This document shows, one piece after another, positions 49,335-58,587 of a DNA stretch of 64,000 bases. The stretch lies in contig JAUCYS010000001.1 in NCBI GenBank assembly GCA_030373505.1, positions 186,001-250,000 on the forward strand, in the 5' to 3' direction. Positions within the stretch are counted from its first letter, which is position 1. The number at the start of each line of letters is the position of its first letter. The notes beneath the pieces were generated by a model. The model was given only the letters and a program-made list of their open reading frames with translations. It was not told the DNA's origin and searched no databases. Made by a program: the position numbers and the translations under genes. This stretch comes from Parasphingorhabdus sp. (lineage in GTDB: Bacteria > Pseudomonadota > Alphaproteobacteria > Sphingomonadales > Sphingomonadaceae).

Positions 49335-50030
49335 ATGACCGAAAACATAGTCGCTTTATTCCGAAAATCTGTGCGCAAGATCACAGCCATTGCATTTCTC
49401 GGCTCCGCAATGATTTTTTCCACCGCCGCGTCAGCGGAAGCCGCTTCAGACTCCAGTATCCCTGTTGATGTTCTTAAAAGTCAGGCCGCAGAAAGCGCTC
49501 TCGGCGACGCAGACCCCGCTTTCAAGATGCTGTTTGACAACTGGTCCGGCCAGGGCAAGCTGCAAGCCGTCAAATTGACCATTCCTTCGCGCAAGCCGGT
49601 GAAAGACTTCACCTTGACCAGTTCTTACGGTTTTCGCTCCGATCCGTTCCGAGGCCGCCGGGCCAATCACAAGGGCCTTGATATGGCCGGACCGATCGGC
49701 ACCCCCATTTATGCGACCGCTGACGGCATCGTCGGCCGCGCGCAATGGGTTAACGGCTATGGCAAATATATCGAGATCAATCACGGCAATGGCATCCAGA
49801 CCCGCTACGGTCACATGTCGCGCCTCAATGTCGAGGCCAATACGCGAGTGAAGAGCGGCGACCTGATCGGCTTCATGGGTTCGACCGGTCGTTCGACGGG
49901 CAGCCATCTTCACTATGAAGTGCGGATCGCCGGAGAAGCGGTCAATCCGATTCCGTTCATGCAGTCGAATGATTTCCTCATCGCGCAGAAGATGAATTCC
50001 GGCGTTGCATTGGGCGGCCCAGCGGAATAA
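49335..50030 (+). CDS. LytM/M23-family peptidoglycan peptidase
   Basis: A 231-residue exported protein. A signal peptide ends near ASAEA (residue 35), then a short spacer and the M23 domain. Zinc ligands His112 and Asp116 (HKGLD) and His193 (HLHYEV) with catalytic His160 and His191 are all present, so it should be active and not a degenerate EnvC-type activator. It probably cuts peptide cross-bridges in the periplasm. A clear terminator follows. Confidence 0.93.
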   Translation: MTENIVALFRKSVRKITAIAFLGSAMIFSTAASAEAASDSSIPVDVLKSQAAESALGDADPAFKMLFDNWSGQGKLQAVKLTIPSRKPVKDFTLTSSYGFRSDPFRGRRANHKGLDMAGPIGTPIYATADGIVGRAQWVNGYGKYIEINHGNGIQTRYGHMSRLNVEANTRVKSGDLIGFMGSTGRSTGSHLHYEVRIAGEAVNPIPFMQSNDFLIAQKMNSGVALGGPAE

Positions 50031-50063
50031 GAAGCTTATTATACCTTTGGGAGAGGGTGCATT

Positions 50064-50104
50064 AAGGAGCGGCTAAAGCTTAAGGCTTGCCGCTCCTTTT
50101 GTTT
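50064..50104 (+). terminator. Rho-independent terminator after the LytM-type peptidase
   Basis: A perfect 10-bp stem AAGGAGCGGC (50064-50073) with GCCGCTCCTT (50089-50098), followed by TTTTGTTTG. It lies about 34 bases after the stop. Confidence 0.88.
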
Positions 50105-50121
50105 GTCCCTATCTTAGGAGC

Positions 50122-50472
50122 ATGAACCAAGCCATCGCCCCCGTCGAACAGGATATCATCCTGACCCCCAATGCTGCAAAACGCGTCGCTGTAATTGCCG
50201 GCAAGCAGGGCAAGGCAGCGATCTTGCGCCTGGCCGTCGAAGGCGGAGGCTGTTCCGGCTTTCAATATCGCTTCGGGCTTGCCGACAGCATCGAGGATGA
50301 TGATATCGCGGTCCATGAATCGGGGGTCACCCTGGTCGTCGACGAGATCAGCCTCGACCTAGTGCGCGGAAGCGCTGTGGATTTTGTCGAATCCCTTGGC
50401 GGCAGCGCCTTTCAGGTGACCAATCCCAATGCTGCTTCGGGTTGCGGCTGCGGCTCCAGCTTTTCTATCTAA
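50122..50472 (+). CDS. erpA: Iron-sulfur cluster insertion protein (ErpA/IscA type)
   Basis: A 116-residue A-type carrier. The three conserved cysteines are at 44 (GGGCSGFQY) and in the C-terminal C-x-C (Cys108, Cys110; GCGCGSSFSI). It carries Fe-S clusters to apoproteins such as the HhH-GPD glycosylases and respiratory enzymes. The stop is directly followed by the GTG start of xth. Confidence 0.93.
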   Translation: MNQAIAPVEQDIILTPNAAKRVAVIAGKQGKAAILRLAVEGGGCSGFQYRFGLADSIEDDDIAVHESGVTLVVDEISLDLVRGSAVDFVESLGGSAFQVTNPNAASGCGCGSSFSI

Positions 50473-51261
50473 GTGAAAATAGCCAGTTTCAATATCAACG
50501 GCATCAAGGCACGGCTGCCGCGCCTGCTGGAATGGCTTGAGGAAACGCGGCCCGATGTCGCCTGCCTGCAGGAAATCAAGACTCAGGACGAGGGCTTTCC
50601 CGCCGACAAGTTCGAGGAAATCGGCTACGGCGCGATCTGGCACGGGCAGAAAAGCTTCAACGGCGTCGCCATATTGGCGCGCGACCAGGTCCCGGAAGAG
50701 ATCAAGCGCGGGCTGGATGGCGAACCCGAAGACGAGCACAGCCGCTATATCGAGGCGAATATCAACGGCAAGGACGGGCAAAAGGTCCGGGTTTCGAGCA
50801 TCTATCTGCCGAACGGCAATCCCCATCCCGGACCAAAGTTCGATTTCAAGCTGCGCTGGATGAAACGGTTGCGCGATCGTGCCGCCGAAATCTGGGCAGA
50901 AGAGGTGCCAGCGGTGCTGGCCGGCGATTATAATGTCATCCCGCGCGACAATGATGTCTATTCGGTCAAGGCGATGCAGGATGACGCGCTGATGCAGCCG
51001 GAAAGCCGGCAGAGCTATCGGCGGATGTTGAACGACGGCTGGACCGACGCGCTGGGTGTTACCTATCCGGCGGGCAATATCTGGACCTACTGGGACTATC
51101 GCAGCGGCGGCTGGCAGCGCGACCAGGGCTTCCGCATCGACCATCTGCTGCTCAGCCCGCTGGCGGCTGACGCGCTCAAAAGCTGCGGTGTCGACAAGGA
51201 GCATCGGGGCCGGGAGAAGGCAAGCGATCACACGCCGGCATGGGTCGACCTGAATATCTAG
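50473..51261 (+). CDS. xth: Exodeoxyribonuclease III
   Basis: A 262-residue AP endonuclease/3'-5' exonuclease. FNINGIKARLPRLLEWL, CLQEIKTQ with the metal-ligand glutamate, a GDYNVIPRDNDV segment (Asp/Asn), and the C-terminal FRIDHLLLS and SDHTPAWVDL with the catalytic Asp-His are present. The GTG start abuts the erpA stop. Confidence 0.96.
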   Translation: MKIASFNINGIKARLPRLLEWLEETRPDVACLQEIKTQDEGFPADKFEEIGYGAIWHGQKSFNGVAILARDQVPEEIKRGLDGEPEDEHSRYIEANINGKDGQKVRVSSIYLPNGNPHPGPKFDFKLRWMKRLRDRAAEIWAEEVPAVLAGDYNVIPRDNDVYSVKAMQDDALMQPESRQSYRRMLNDGWTDALGVTYPAGNIWTYWDYRSGGWQRDQGFRIDHLLLSPLAADALKSCGVDKEHRGREKASDHTPAWVDLNI

Positions 51262-51280
51262 GCCGGCACCTGGCGAGCCA

Positions 51281-52453
51281 TCACCGCTGTGCGGAATCGA
51301 TCGGCTTGTCGTAAATCAGATATTCCCGGTTGATTTTCGCGCCAATCGCGTCGGCGATCGCGACCATTCCCTGATTGTCCTCGAGTATCCAGCCGATCTC
51401 CGCATAGCGGGTGCCAAAATGGGCGACCGCATCGCGTCGGATATATTCGATCATCATGAAGGCCATCTGGCTGGCGAGACGGCTGTTGTGCAGTTCCTTT
51501 TTGACGCCCATCAGCGGCACCCGCATCGACTGGGCCTTGGGAAATTTCAGCCACCAGAGCAATTTGGCCCAGCCGAACGGCAATAGCGAACCTTTCAGAT
51601 CCTTTATCACCTCATTCATGTTGGGCAGGGTCATCATGAAAGCGACCGGCTCGCCGTCGAGCTCGGCAATCCGGATCAGCGCCTCGTGAACAATCGGTTT
51701 CAGGCTTTTTCCGGCATGATCGATCTCGTGATCGGTCATCGGCACAAAGCCCCAGTTGGTCGACCAGGCATCGTTGAGCAGGCCCATGATGATCGCTGCG
51801 TCGCGGTCGAAATGTTTCTTGTCGACCTTGCGGATCACCAGTTTCTTGTTGCGCTCGCCCGAGGCGACGATGCGGTTGATCAGCTCCGGAAAGCCGTCTT
51901 TCACCGGCAGGTCATAGGTCACCAGACGCTTTGCAACCTTGTAGCCGAGATCCTCGATCCAGCCCTGATAGGCGGGATTATGGTGACCCATCATGATCAT
52001 CGGACTCTGGTCATGTCCTTGGGTCAGGAGGCCGGGCTCTTCCCAGACCGAGAGGCTGAGCGGCGCAAGCACGCGAATCATGCCCTGATCGCTCAGCCAC
52101 TGTTCTGCCGCCCGGATAAGGGCGTGCATCACCTGCTCGTCCGTTGCCTCCATCATGCCCCAATTGCCGGTGCCCGGTCCCATGCCCTGTTCCGGCGGCT
52201 GTTGCAGCGCCAGTTCGTCGATATGCGCGCTGATCCGGCCGACGACCTGACCCTGCTGCAAGGCAAGAAAAAACTGCACCCGCGCATGTTCGAAGAAGGG
52301 ATTTTTCCCCGGCGTGATGAGATTGGCGACTTCCGACCGCAGAGGCTGAACCCAGTGCGGATCACCGGCATTGAGCGTGTAGGCAATGTCGATAAACTGC
52401 TTGGTCTGGGCCTTGGTAGTCACAGGCTGAATCACTATATCCTGACTGGCCAC
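51281..52453 (-). CDS. GNAT-superfamily acyltransferase, candidate bacterial ceramide synthase
   Basis: A 390-residue protein with GNAT features (FFLALQQGQVVGRISAHID in the N-terminal part; AELDGEPVAFMMTLPNMNE and a C-terminal AEIGWILEDNQGMVAIADAIG segment). The bacterial ceramide synthase of Caulobacter is reported to be an unusual large GNAT-type protein encoded near serine palmitoyltransferase. Length, fold and position about 7 kb from spt fit that role: N-acylation of a long-chain base. It converges on xth and is divergent from a desaturase. Assignment is inference. Confidence 0.65.
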   Translation of the reverse strand: MASQDIVIQPVTTKAQTKQFIDIAYTLNAGDPHWVQPLRSEVANLITPGKNPFFEHARVQFFLALQQGQVVGRISAHIDELALQQPPEQGMGPGTGNWGMMEATDEQVMHALIRAAEQWLSDQGMIRVLAPLSLSVWEEPGLLTQGHDQSPMIMMGHHNPAYQGWIEDLGYKVAKRLVTYDLPVKDGFPELINRIVASGERNKKLVIRKVDKKHFDRDAAIIMGLLNDAWSTNWGFVPMTDHEIDHAGKSLKPIVHEALIRIAELDGEPVAFMMTLPNMNEVIKDLKGSLLPFGWAKLLWWLKFPKAQSMRVPLMGVKKELHNSRLASQMAFMMIEYIRRDAVAHFGTRYAEIGWILEDNQGMVAIADAIGAKINREYLIYDKPIDSAQR

Positions 52454-52598
52454 CGCATTTTTCCTTTTATATTTCCGGCTGGCTGTGACGTTAATCGCGG
52501 CGCAATGTCAAGGGCGTGAACAGCCTCGCTGTCTTGTCCTTGCCATGATCTCGCCACGATATGTTGCTCTAGGCGGTTCAAAGATTGTGCAGGTGTTT

Positions 52599-53699
52599 AT
52601 GAATTCGACAACCATCATTCCGGAAAATGCGCCAAAGGCGACCGCTGACTCGCGATCGAGTTCGGCGCGTATCGCCGTTCCCGAGGACAATGAACTGATC
52701 CGGACTGCGGCGCAGGTCACTCGCGATCTCAATACGCCGAAGCCGGCCATTTACTGGGCCGATTTTCTGGCATCTTTGGTGACGGGTTACGCTTCGCTTG
52801 CCGGAGCGATCCTCGTCCAGTCGACAGCGCTTGCGATCCTGTTCGGCCTGATTGCGGTGCTGGCGCTTTATCGCGCGGGCAGCTTCATTCACGAACTGAC
52901 GCATGTTCGCCGCAATACCTTGCCCGGCTTCCATTTTGCCTGGAACGCGCTGTTCGGCGTGCCGATGATGATCCCCTCGTTCATGTATGAGGGCATTCAC
53001 AGCATCCATCACCGGACCAAGAAATATGGCACGGTTGAAGACCCGGAATATCTGCCGCTGGCATTGATGAAGCCATGGTCGGTGCCATTGTTCGTGATCG
53101 TCGCCGCGCTGGCACCGGTTGCGCTCTTGTTCCGCTTTGCCGTGCTGTCGCCGCTTTCCGCCCTGATCCCGCCGCTTCGCAAGATCGTGGTCGAGCGCTA
53201 TTCCGGGCTGATCGTCAATCCCGAATTTCGTCGCAAGCCGGCGGAGGGCGAGCTGAAGCGTCGCTGGCTGGCCAGCGAGATCGGAGCCAGTGTCTGGTCC
53301 ATTGCCCTGATCGCCATGGTCGCGACCGGCGTGATCCCGATGCGGGCCTTTCTGATCTTCCTTGCGGTGATCTCGGGTAGTGTCGTCTTGAACCAGATCC
53401 GCACGCTGGTCGCGCATCTGTGGGAAAATGACGGCAGCGAAATGACCGTGACCGGCCAATATCTCGACAGTGTCAATGTCCCGCCGCCCGGCACCCTGCC
53501 AGCGCTATGGGCACCGGTCGGGCTGCGCTACCACGCGCTGCACCATCTGCTGCCTGGCATTCCCTATCATAATCTCGGCGAGGCGCACCGGCGAATCGCG
53601 GCCAAGCTGCCGAAGGATTCCCCTTTCTATCGGGCGGATCATCGCAGTCTTGTGCGACTGGTCGCTGGTCTGGTGCGAGGCAGCGCCGGCAGAAACTGA
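52599..53699 (+). CDS. Membrane fatty acid desaturase
   Basis: A 366-residue di-iron desaturase. The three histidine boxes are HELTH (98-102), H-x2-HH (134-138, HSIHH) and HALHH (312-316), with four transmembrane helices between. The ATG at 52599 is preferred; frame-open sequence upstream overlaps the divergent promoter. It could desaturate membrane acyl chains or sphingolipid chains; its place next to the candidate ceramide synthase and LptG favours the latter (inference). Confidence 0.88.
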   Translation: MNSTTIIPENAPKATADSRSSSARIAVPEDNELIRTAAQVTRDLNTPKPAIYWADFLASLVTGYASLAGAILVQSTALAILFGLIAVLALYRAGSFIHELTHVRRNTLPGFHFAWNALFGVPMMIPSFMYEGIHSIHHRTKKYGTVEDPEYLPLALMKPWSVPLFVIVAALAPVALLFRFAVLSPLSALIPPLRKIVVERYSGLIVNPEFRRKPAEGELKRRWLASEIGASVWSIALIAMVATGVIPMRAFLIFLAVISGSVVLNQIRTLVAHLWENDGSEMTVTGQYLDSVNVPPPGTLPALWAPVGLRYHALHHLLPGIPYHNLGEAHRRIAAKLPKDSPFYRADHRSLVRLVAGLVRGSAGRN

Positions 53700-53704
53700 A
53701 GCGG

Positions 53705-54793
53705 CTATTCTTCGGTGCGAATGAGCACCGTTTCGCCGATCAGGAAAAACAGCATGAACGGCGCCCAGGCCGCCAGCAGAGCGGGATAGGCGCCGATATT
53801 GCCCATCGCGAGAGCGAAATTGTCGGCAACGAAATAGGCAAAGCCCAGAGCCATGCCGATCACCGCCCGGATGAACAGCTGTCCGGAACGCGCAAGGCCA
53901 AATGCCGCGACCGCACCCAGCAAGGGCATCAGGATTGATGACATCGGTCCCGAAATCTTGTGCCACCAGCCAGCCTTCAGGCTCATCGTCGGGCGTCCTG
54001 CCTGTTCCAGTTCACCGATGGCCCCGCGCAGAGCAAAAATCGAAAGGCTGTCCGCATCGACACTGCTCAGGGTGAACTGGTCTGGCCTTATGGAATCGCC
54101 GATCAGCAGTTCGGGCGTCTTTTCCTCGGTGCCGCTATTCACGTTGAACCGCGTCACATCGCTGAGCAGCCAGCCGTTGTCGGTGAATCGCGCCTGATCC
54201 CCGTGCATCAGGCTGTTCAGTTCATTGGCGGAGCGATTGTAGATCGTGACATCGCGCAGTTGAACATTGTTCCCCCGGCCGATCACCGTCCGTGCGTTGA
54301 TCAGATCGTTGCCATCCTTGACCCACACATTGGTGCGTATATTGCTCTCCGCCGGAATAGGTCCGAAATCCACCTTCTCCCATTGCGTCAGGCGGGCAGT
54401 CGCAGGCGCGACCAGCGTCTCGTTGAATATAAAGGAGAGCACCGCGACGCCCATGCTGGCGACAATCAGCGGCGCAAGAATCTGGTGGGCGGACAGGCCG
54501 CCCGCTTTCATCGAGATGACTTCGCTATTCTGGTTCAGGGTCGCGAGCGTGATGATTGTGCCCAGCAGGACCGAAAAGGGCAGAAAACGGGCGATGAGTT
54601 GCGGTGCCCGCAGCGAGACATAGGTCCACAGTTCGGCCTCGCCATTGCCCGGATGGGCCAGAATCTTGCCGCTCTCGCCCAGCAGGTCCAGCGCCTGCAG
54701 CACCAGAACCAGCAGCGCCAGCACCGCGAGCGTGCGGATGATGAACATTTTTGCCATATAGATGGCCAGCGTCCGGGAGGGGAAAAAGTCCAT
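53705..54793 (-). CDS. lptG: LptG-type permease of the Lpt exporter
   Basis: A 362-residue YjgP/YjgQ permease: three N-terminal helices, a periplasmic beta-jellyroll (about 100-270) and three C-terminal helices. In LPS export LptF and LptG form the membrane part of the LptB2FG transporter. It lies six bases after lptF, converges on the desaturase gene (five-base gap), and is surrounded by sphingolipid genes, not by lptD or pepA. The cargo may be a sphingolipid here (inference). Confidence 0.85.
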   Translation of the reverse strand: MDFFPSRTLAIYMAKMFIIRTLAVLALLVLVLQALDLLGESGKILAHPGNGEAELWTYVSLRAPQLIARFLPFSVLLGTIITLATLNQNSEVISMKAGGLSAHQILAPLIVASMGVAVLSFIFNETLVAPATARLTQWEKVDFGPIPAESNIRTNVWVKDGNDLINARTVIGRGNNVQLRDVTIYNRSANELNSLMHGDQARFTDNGWLLSDVTRFNVNSGTEEKTPELLIGDSIRPDQFTLSSVDADSLSIFALRGAIGELEQAGRPTMSLKAGWWHKISGPMSSILMPLLGAVAAFGLARSGQLFIRAVIGMALGFAYFVADNFALAMGNIGAYPALLAAWAPFMLFFLIGETVLIRTEE

Positions 54794-54799
54794 GGCGGG

Positions 54800-56011
54800 C
54801 TAGTCCTTCATCATCGCGCGTTTTCGGTTGAAACTGAGCAGTCCCTTGAAGACCCCGCCGAATTTCGAGAAGGCCTTTTCCAGCGCCCCGATCGGCTGGC
54901 CGCCGGGGACATGCGCGGCGACATGATACATCCAGATGATCAGCGCGGCGAACACGCAGAAGGGCAGCCACAGGGCGATGATCGGGTCGACCAGACCCAG
55001 CGAGCCGATATCCTCGCCATATTCATTCACCTTGTGATATGTCACGATCATCACGATCGACAGAAAGACGCCAAGGGCAGAGGTGGAGCGCTTGGGTGGA
55101 ACCGCCAGCGCGACCGCCAGCAGCGGCATCAGCAGCATCATCACGACCTCGACCATCCGGAAATGGAAATTGGAACGGGTTTCGTTGCGTTCGGTTACCG
55201 GACGCTTGGCATCGCTGCCGACCCGCACCAGTTCGGGGATCGTATATTCGAGATTCTTGCCACCGCGCGATCGGAAGGATTCGATGTTCGGCAAATCGAT
55301 CGGCAAGTCGTGATTGCTGAAGCTCAGAATCCGCGGTTTTTTATAGTTGGGCGCATCATGCACCAGCACGCCATCGGTCAGACGCAGGATGATCGTGTCG
55401 GGATCATCGGTTGCCAGAAACTGGCCATTTTTGGCCGTTACCGAAACGGTCTGGCCCTTTTTGCTTTCGGCGCGAACGAACATGCCGCTCAATTTCGTGC
55501 CATTGTCCTGGCTTTCCTCGATGCGGAGGGTCATCCGGTTGCCCAGATTGGTAAATTCGCCGACCTTGATCGAGGCGCCGAGCGCGCCCGAGCGCAATTC
55601 GAAGCGGAGTTCCTCATAATAATAGCGGGACAGGGGCTGGATGAATCCGACCAGCGCCAGGTTGACCAGCATCAATGCCACGGCGAACAGATAGGGCACC
55701 CGCAGCAGGCGCCCGTAGCCCTGGCCTACCGCCCGGAAGACATCGAGTTCCGAGCTGAGCGCCAGTTGCCGGAAAGCCAGCAAGATGCCGAGCAGCAAGC
55801 CGATCGGGATGCCCAGCGAGAGATATTCGGGTATCAGGTTGGCGAGCATCCGCCACACGACGCTGACCGGCCCCCCTTCCGCAGCGACAAAATCGAAAAG
55901 CCGCAGCATTTTTTCGAGCACCAGCAGCATCGCTGCAATCACCAATGTGCTGAACAGCGGCAACGCTATCAATTTTGCCAGATAGCGATCGGTGGAAGTC
56001 AGCAGTTTCAA
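54800..56011 (-). CDS. lptF: LptF-type permease of the Lpt exporter
   Basis: A 403-residue YjgP/YjgQ permease. The N-terminus TSTDRYLAKLIALPLFSTLVIAAMLLVLEKMLRL is typical, then a jellyroll domain and three helices, followed by a basic cytoplasmic tail (SFNRKRAMMKD). It is the first gene of the lptF-lptG pair and is divergent from a DUF2141 gene across a 125-base gap that probably holds both promoters. Confidence 0.85.
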   Translation of the reverse strand: MKLLTSTDRYLAKLIALPLFSTLVIAAMLLVLEKMLRLFDFVAAEGGPVSVVWRMLANLIPEYLSLGIPIGLLLGILLAFRQLALSSELDVFRAVGQGYGRLLRVPYLFAVALMLVNLALVGFIQPLSRYYYEELRFELRSGALGASIKVGEFTNLGNRMTLRIEESQDNGTKLSGMFVRAESKKGQTVSVTAKNGQFLATDDPDTIILRLTDGVLVHDAPNYKKPRILSFSNHDLPIDLPNIESFRSRGGKNLEYTIPELVRVGSDAKRPVTERNETRSNFHFRMVEVVMMLLMPLLAVALAVPPKRSTSALGVFLSIVMIVTYHKVNEYGEDIGSLGLVDPIIALWLPFCVFAALIIWMYHVAAHVPGGQPIGALEKAFSKFGGVFKGLLSFNRKRAMMKD

Positions 56012-56136
56012 CTTGTTGTCTCCCTCTCACCATGTTTTCGCCGCAAATCAAATCCATAACGATAAGCGGATCGGGGGCTGATTCTTGACCGTGTCGGAGT
56101 GTTGGCGCGGGTATAACGACTAGGAGTAACTTCGTC

Positions 56137-56619
56137 ATGTTGAAATTTGCGGCTTCCATCGCATTATCGACTACCCTTTTGCTTTCCTCTGCCCCGGCAT
56201 TTGCCGGTGGCCAGGAGATATCCAATGACATGCGCCCGTGCCGGACAGGCAAAGGCCCCGCTGTGAAGGTGGAAATCAACGGCCTGAAGGAAGCAACCGG
56301 CAAGATTCGTGTCCAGAGCTATCGCGGTACCAAGGACGAATGGCTGAAGAGCGGTGCATGGCTGAGCCGCATCGAAGTCCCTGTCACTGCCAGCAGGATG
56401 AGCTTCTGCATCCCTTTCAGCAAGACCGGCGAATATGCGATTGCCGTGCGTCATGACCTGAACGGTAACGGCAAGACCGATATCACCAGCGACGGTGGCG
56501 GCATGTCGAACAACCCGAGCATCAGCATCTTCAACCTTGGCAAGCCAAGCTACAAGAAGACCAAATTTGCGCTCGGCAATGAGGTCAAGACCATCAGCAT
56601 CAACATGAAATATATGTGA
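56137..56619 (+). CDS. DUF2141 periplasmic protein
   Basis: A 160-residue exported protein. Signal peptide to about residue 23 (PAFAGG). One DUF2141 domain follows with GKIRVQSYRGTKDEWLKSG, EYAIAVRHDLNGNGKTDIT and SNNPS, a beta-sandwich. Two cysteines (about 32 and 89) could pair. Biochemical role unknown; its position, directly before the lipid kinase and facing lptF, suggests a link to lipid handling in the periplasm (inference). Confidence 0.85.
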   Translation: MLKFAASIALSTTLLLSSAPAFAGGQEISNDMRPCRTGKGPAVKVEINGLKEATGKIRVQSYRGTKDEWLKSGAWLSRIEVPVTASRMSFCIPFSKTGEYAIAVRHDLNGNGKTDITSDGGGMSNNPSISIFNLGKPSYKKTKFALGNEVKTISINMKYM

Positions 56620-56655
56620 TGCATCCAGCGCACAGCATAATTTGGGGCTAAATTC

Positions 56656-57630
56656 ATGGCAAATGTCGCACTTCTTTCCAATCCGAACTCAACCGGAAAT
56701 CGGGCGATATTGCCAGAAGTAAGGTCTTACTGCGTTAAGAACAGCGATGTTTTCCATTATGAAGTGGATCATGTCGACGAAATTGCCAAGGCACTGGAAA
56801 CCATTGCCCGGGTGAAACCGAAAGTGCTGGTGATCAACGGCGGTGACGGCACCGTTCAGGCTGCGCTGACCGAATTATATCAGGGCGGCCATTTCGGCGA
56901 CAATCCGCCCCCGGTGGCCGTGCTGCCCAATGGCAAGACCAATCTGATCGCGCTCGATCTGGGCGCCGAGGGCAATCCGCTCAAGGCGCTGGAACGGATT
57001 GTCGAGCTGGCCAAGCATGATCTGCACGAACATCTGGTCTCGCGGGAACTGATCGCATTGTCCGATGGCGGCAAGGACAGCAAGGTTGTGCTGGGCATGT
57101 TTCTCGGCGGTGCCGGATTGTCGGAATTCATTCTCTATTGCCGGCACAAGATCTATCCGTTGGGGTTGCCCAATGCTGCAGCGCACGTGCTGACGGTCTT
57201 TGCCGCGCTGGCCTCTGTCCTGTTCGGGATTCGCGGCAAGTTTCTGCCCAACCGGTCGCGGCCGATCAAGATATCGCTGATCCGCGAGGGCCAGTTTCAG
57301 GGCAATTTTGCCGTGCTGATCGTCACCACGCTGGAACGACTGCTGCTGATGAAGCGATCGATGCGCAACCAGAATGCGATTGGCCGGATGCAGTTTCTTG
57401 CGATTGATCAGCGGGCCGGAGCCATCGTGCGCTTTCTGCTGTCGGTCATATTCGGCCGGCTCGGCAAAAATGTTCAGAAGGGCATTCATCTGGAGCGCGG
57501 CGACACGATCCGGATCGAAGGCGAGGGCAGCAATGTGCTGATGGACGGAGAATTATTCTCTGCCCAGCCCGGACAGCCGATCGTGCTGAAATCGACCAAG
57601 GCAGTATCCTTCCTTCGGCTCGCCGCTTGA
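56656..57630 (+). CDS. Diacylglycerol/ceramide kinase-family lipid kinase
   Basis: A 324-residue lipid kinase of the DAGK catalytic family. VINGGDGTVQAALTEL carries the nucleotide motif GGDGT (62-66), and AVLPNGKTNLIALDL the downstream LPxGTxN-like motif in a changed form (GKTNLIA). Caulobacter has a bacterial ceramide kinase (CpgB) of this superfamily in its sphingolipid cluster. Here the neighbours (DUF2141, TAM41-like protein, spt) favour phosphorylation of a ceramide or a sphingolipid precursor over diacylglycerol. Confidence 0.75.
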   Translation: MANVALLSNPNSTGNRAILPEVRSYCVKNSDVFHYEVDHVDEIAKALETIARVKPKVLVINGGDGTVQAALTELYQGGHFGDNPPPVAVLPNGKTNLIALDLGAEGNPLKALERIVELAKHDLHEHLVSRELIALSDGGKDSKVVLGMFLGGAGLSEFILYCRHKIYPLGLPNAAAHVLTVFAALASVLFGIRGKFLPNRSRPIKISLIREGQFQGNFAVLIVTTLERLLLMKRSMRNQNAIGRMQFLAIDQRAGAIVRFLLSVIFGRLGKNVQKGIHLERGDTIRIEGEGSNVLMDGELFSAQPGQPIVLKSTKAVSFLRLAA

Positions 57631-57645
57631 GCTAGGACGTTTCGC

Positions 57646-58563
57646 GTGAGCGAACTCAAATCATTGATTGCGGAAGAACTGGCGCAGCCCGTCGACCCCC
57701 GGGTTTCGGCCTTTGCGGAGTCGATCGCTGCGCAATATGGCGATGCATCGCGGGCGGTGCTTTTTTACGGCTCCTGCCTGCGCACCACTGAACTCGAAGG
57801 GCAGATGCTCGATTTCTATCTGATCGTCTCGAGCTATGAGGCGGCATATGGGAAAAGCTGGCTGGTTGGCGCGAACAGGCGGTTGCCGCCCAACGTCTTT
57901 CCGGCGGAACATGCCGGACTGGTCGCCAAGGTGGCGGTGCTCAGCGAGAAGGATTTTTACCGGCTGAACCGGATCACCGCCAGCGCGGTCAGCGTCTGGG
58001 CGCGATTTGCGCAACCGTCCCGGCTCGTCTGGCAAGCGGGTCCAGCGGCGCAGTCGCAGGCGGTGGAGGCCATTGCCGGGGCACCGGTAACCCTGTTTGA
58101 CATGACCTTTCCGATGATGGGCATTGATACCGAATATACGATTCCGGACCTGTGGAAGCGGGGCTTCGAGCTGACCTACGGAGCGGAATTACGGGCCGAG
58201 CGCAAGGACCGGTCGGCGTCAGTCGTGGACTCCGATCCTGCGCGCTATGCGAGATTTGGGCCGGCTGTGATCGCGGCGATCGCCGAACGGGAAAAGGGCC
58301 GGGGCAAGGCGCTGAAAATCATCGCCTCGCGCGAGGCGGTCGAGAAACGATGGCGGCAATTGCGGCGCAACGGCAAGATTCTGACGCTCGCAAGGCTGGC
58401 CAAGGCATCCGCCACTTATGCCGGCGGCATCGATTATCTCGCCTGGAAGATAAACCGCCATGCGGGGACCGATTATGTAATCCGGCCCTGGCAGCGCAAG
58501 TGGCCGATCCTGGGCGCGCTGGTGATGCTGCCGCGATTGATCATGGGCGGGGCGATCAAGTGA
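57646..58563 (+). CDS. TAM41-like nucleotidyltransferase
   Basis: A 305-residue protein. FYGSCLRTTELEGQMLDFYLIV matches the nucleotidyltransferase GS-x(n)-D motif (Gly42-Ser43, Asp56) of the mitochondrial TAM41 family, whose members make CDP-diacylglycerol from phosphatidate and CTP. The segment ARFAQPSRLVW resembles the family's (A)GR-x2-KP stretch. It starts with GTG 15 bases after the lipid kinase, so the two form a kinase-then-cytidylyltransferase pair that could activate a phospho-sphingolipid (inference). Confidence 0.7.
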   Translation: MSELKSLIAEELAQPVDPRVSAFAESIAAQYGDASRAVLFYGSCLRTTELEGQMLDFYLIVSSYEAAYGKSWLVGANRRLPPNVFPAEHAGLVAKVAVLSEKDFYRLNRITASAVSVWARFAQPSRLVWQAGPAAQSQAVEAIAGAPVTLFDMTFPMMGIDTEYTIPDLWKRGFELTYGAELRAERKDRSASVVDSDPARYARFGPAVIAAIAEREKGRGKALKIIASREAVEKRWRQLRRNGKILTLARLAKASATYAGGIDYLAWKINRHAGTDYVIRPWQRKWPILGALVMLPRLIMGGAIK

Positions 58564-58587
58564 ATTTGTTATCCTGAACAGTCCGTA

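Noticed and set aside
53960..56059. A forward open frame of about 700 codons opposite lptG and lptF
   Set aside because: Very rich in Gln, His, Arg and Asp, spans two real genes and their gap, and shows no family features.
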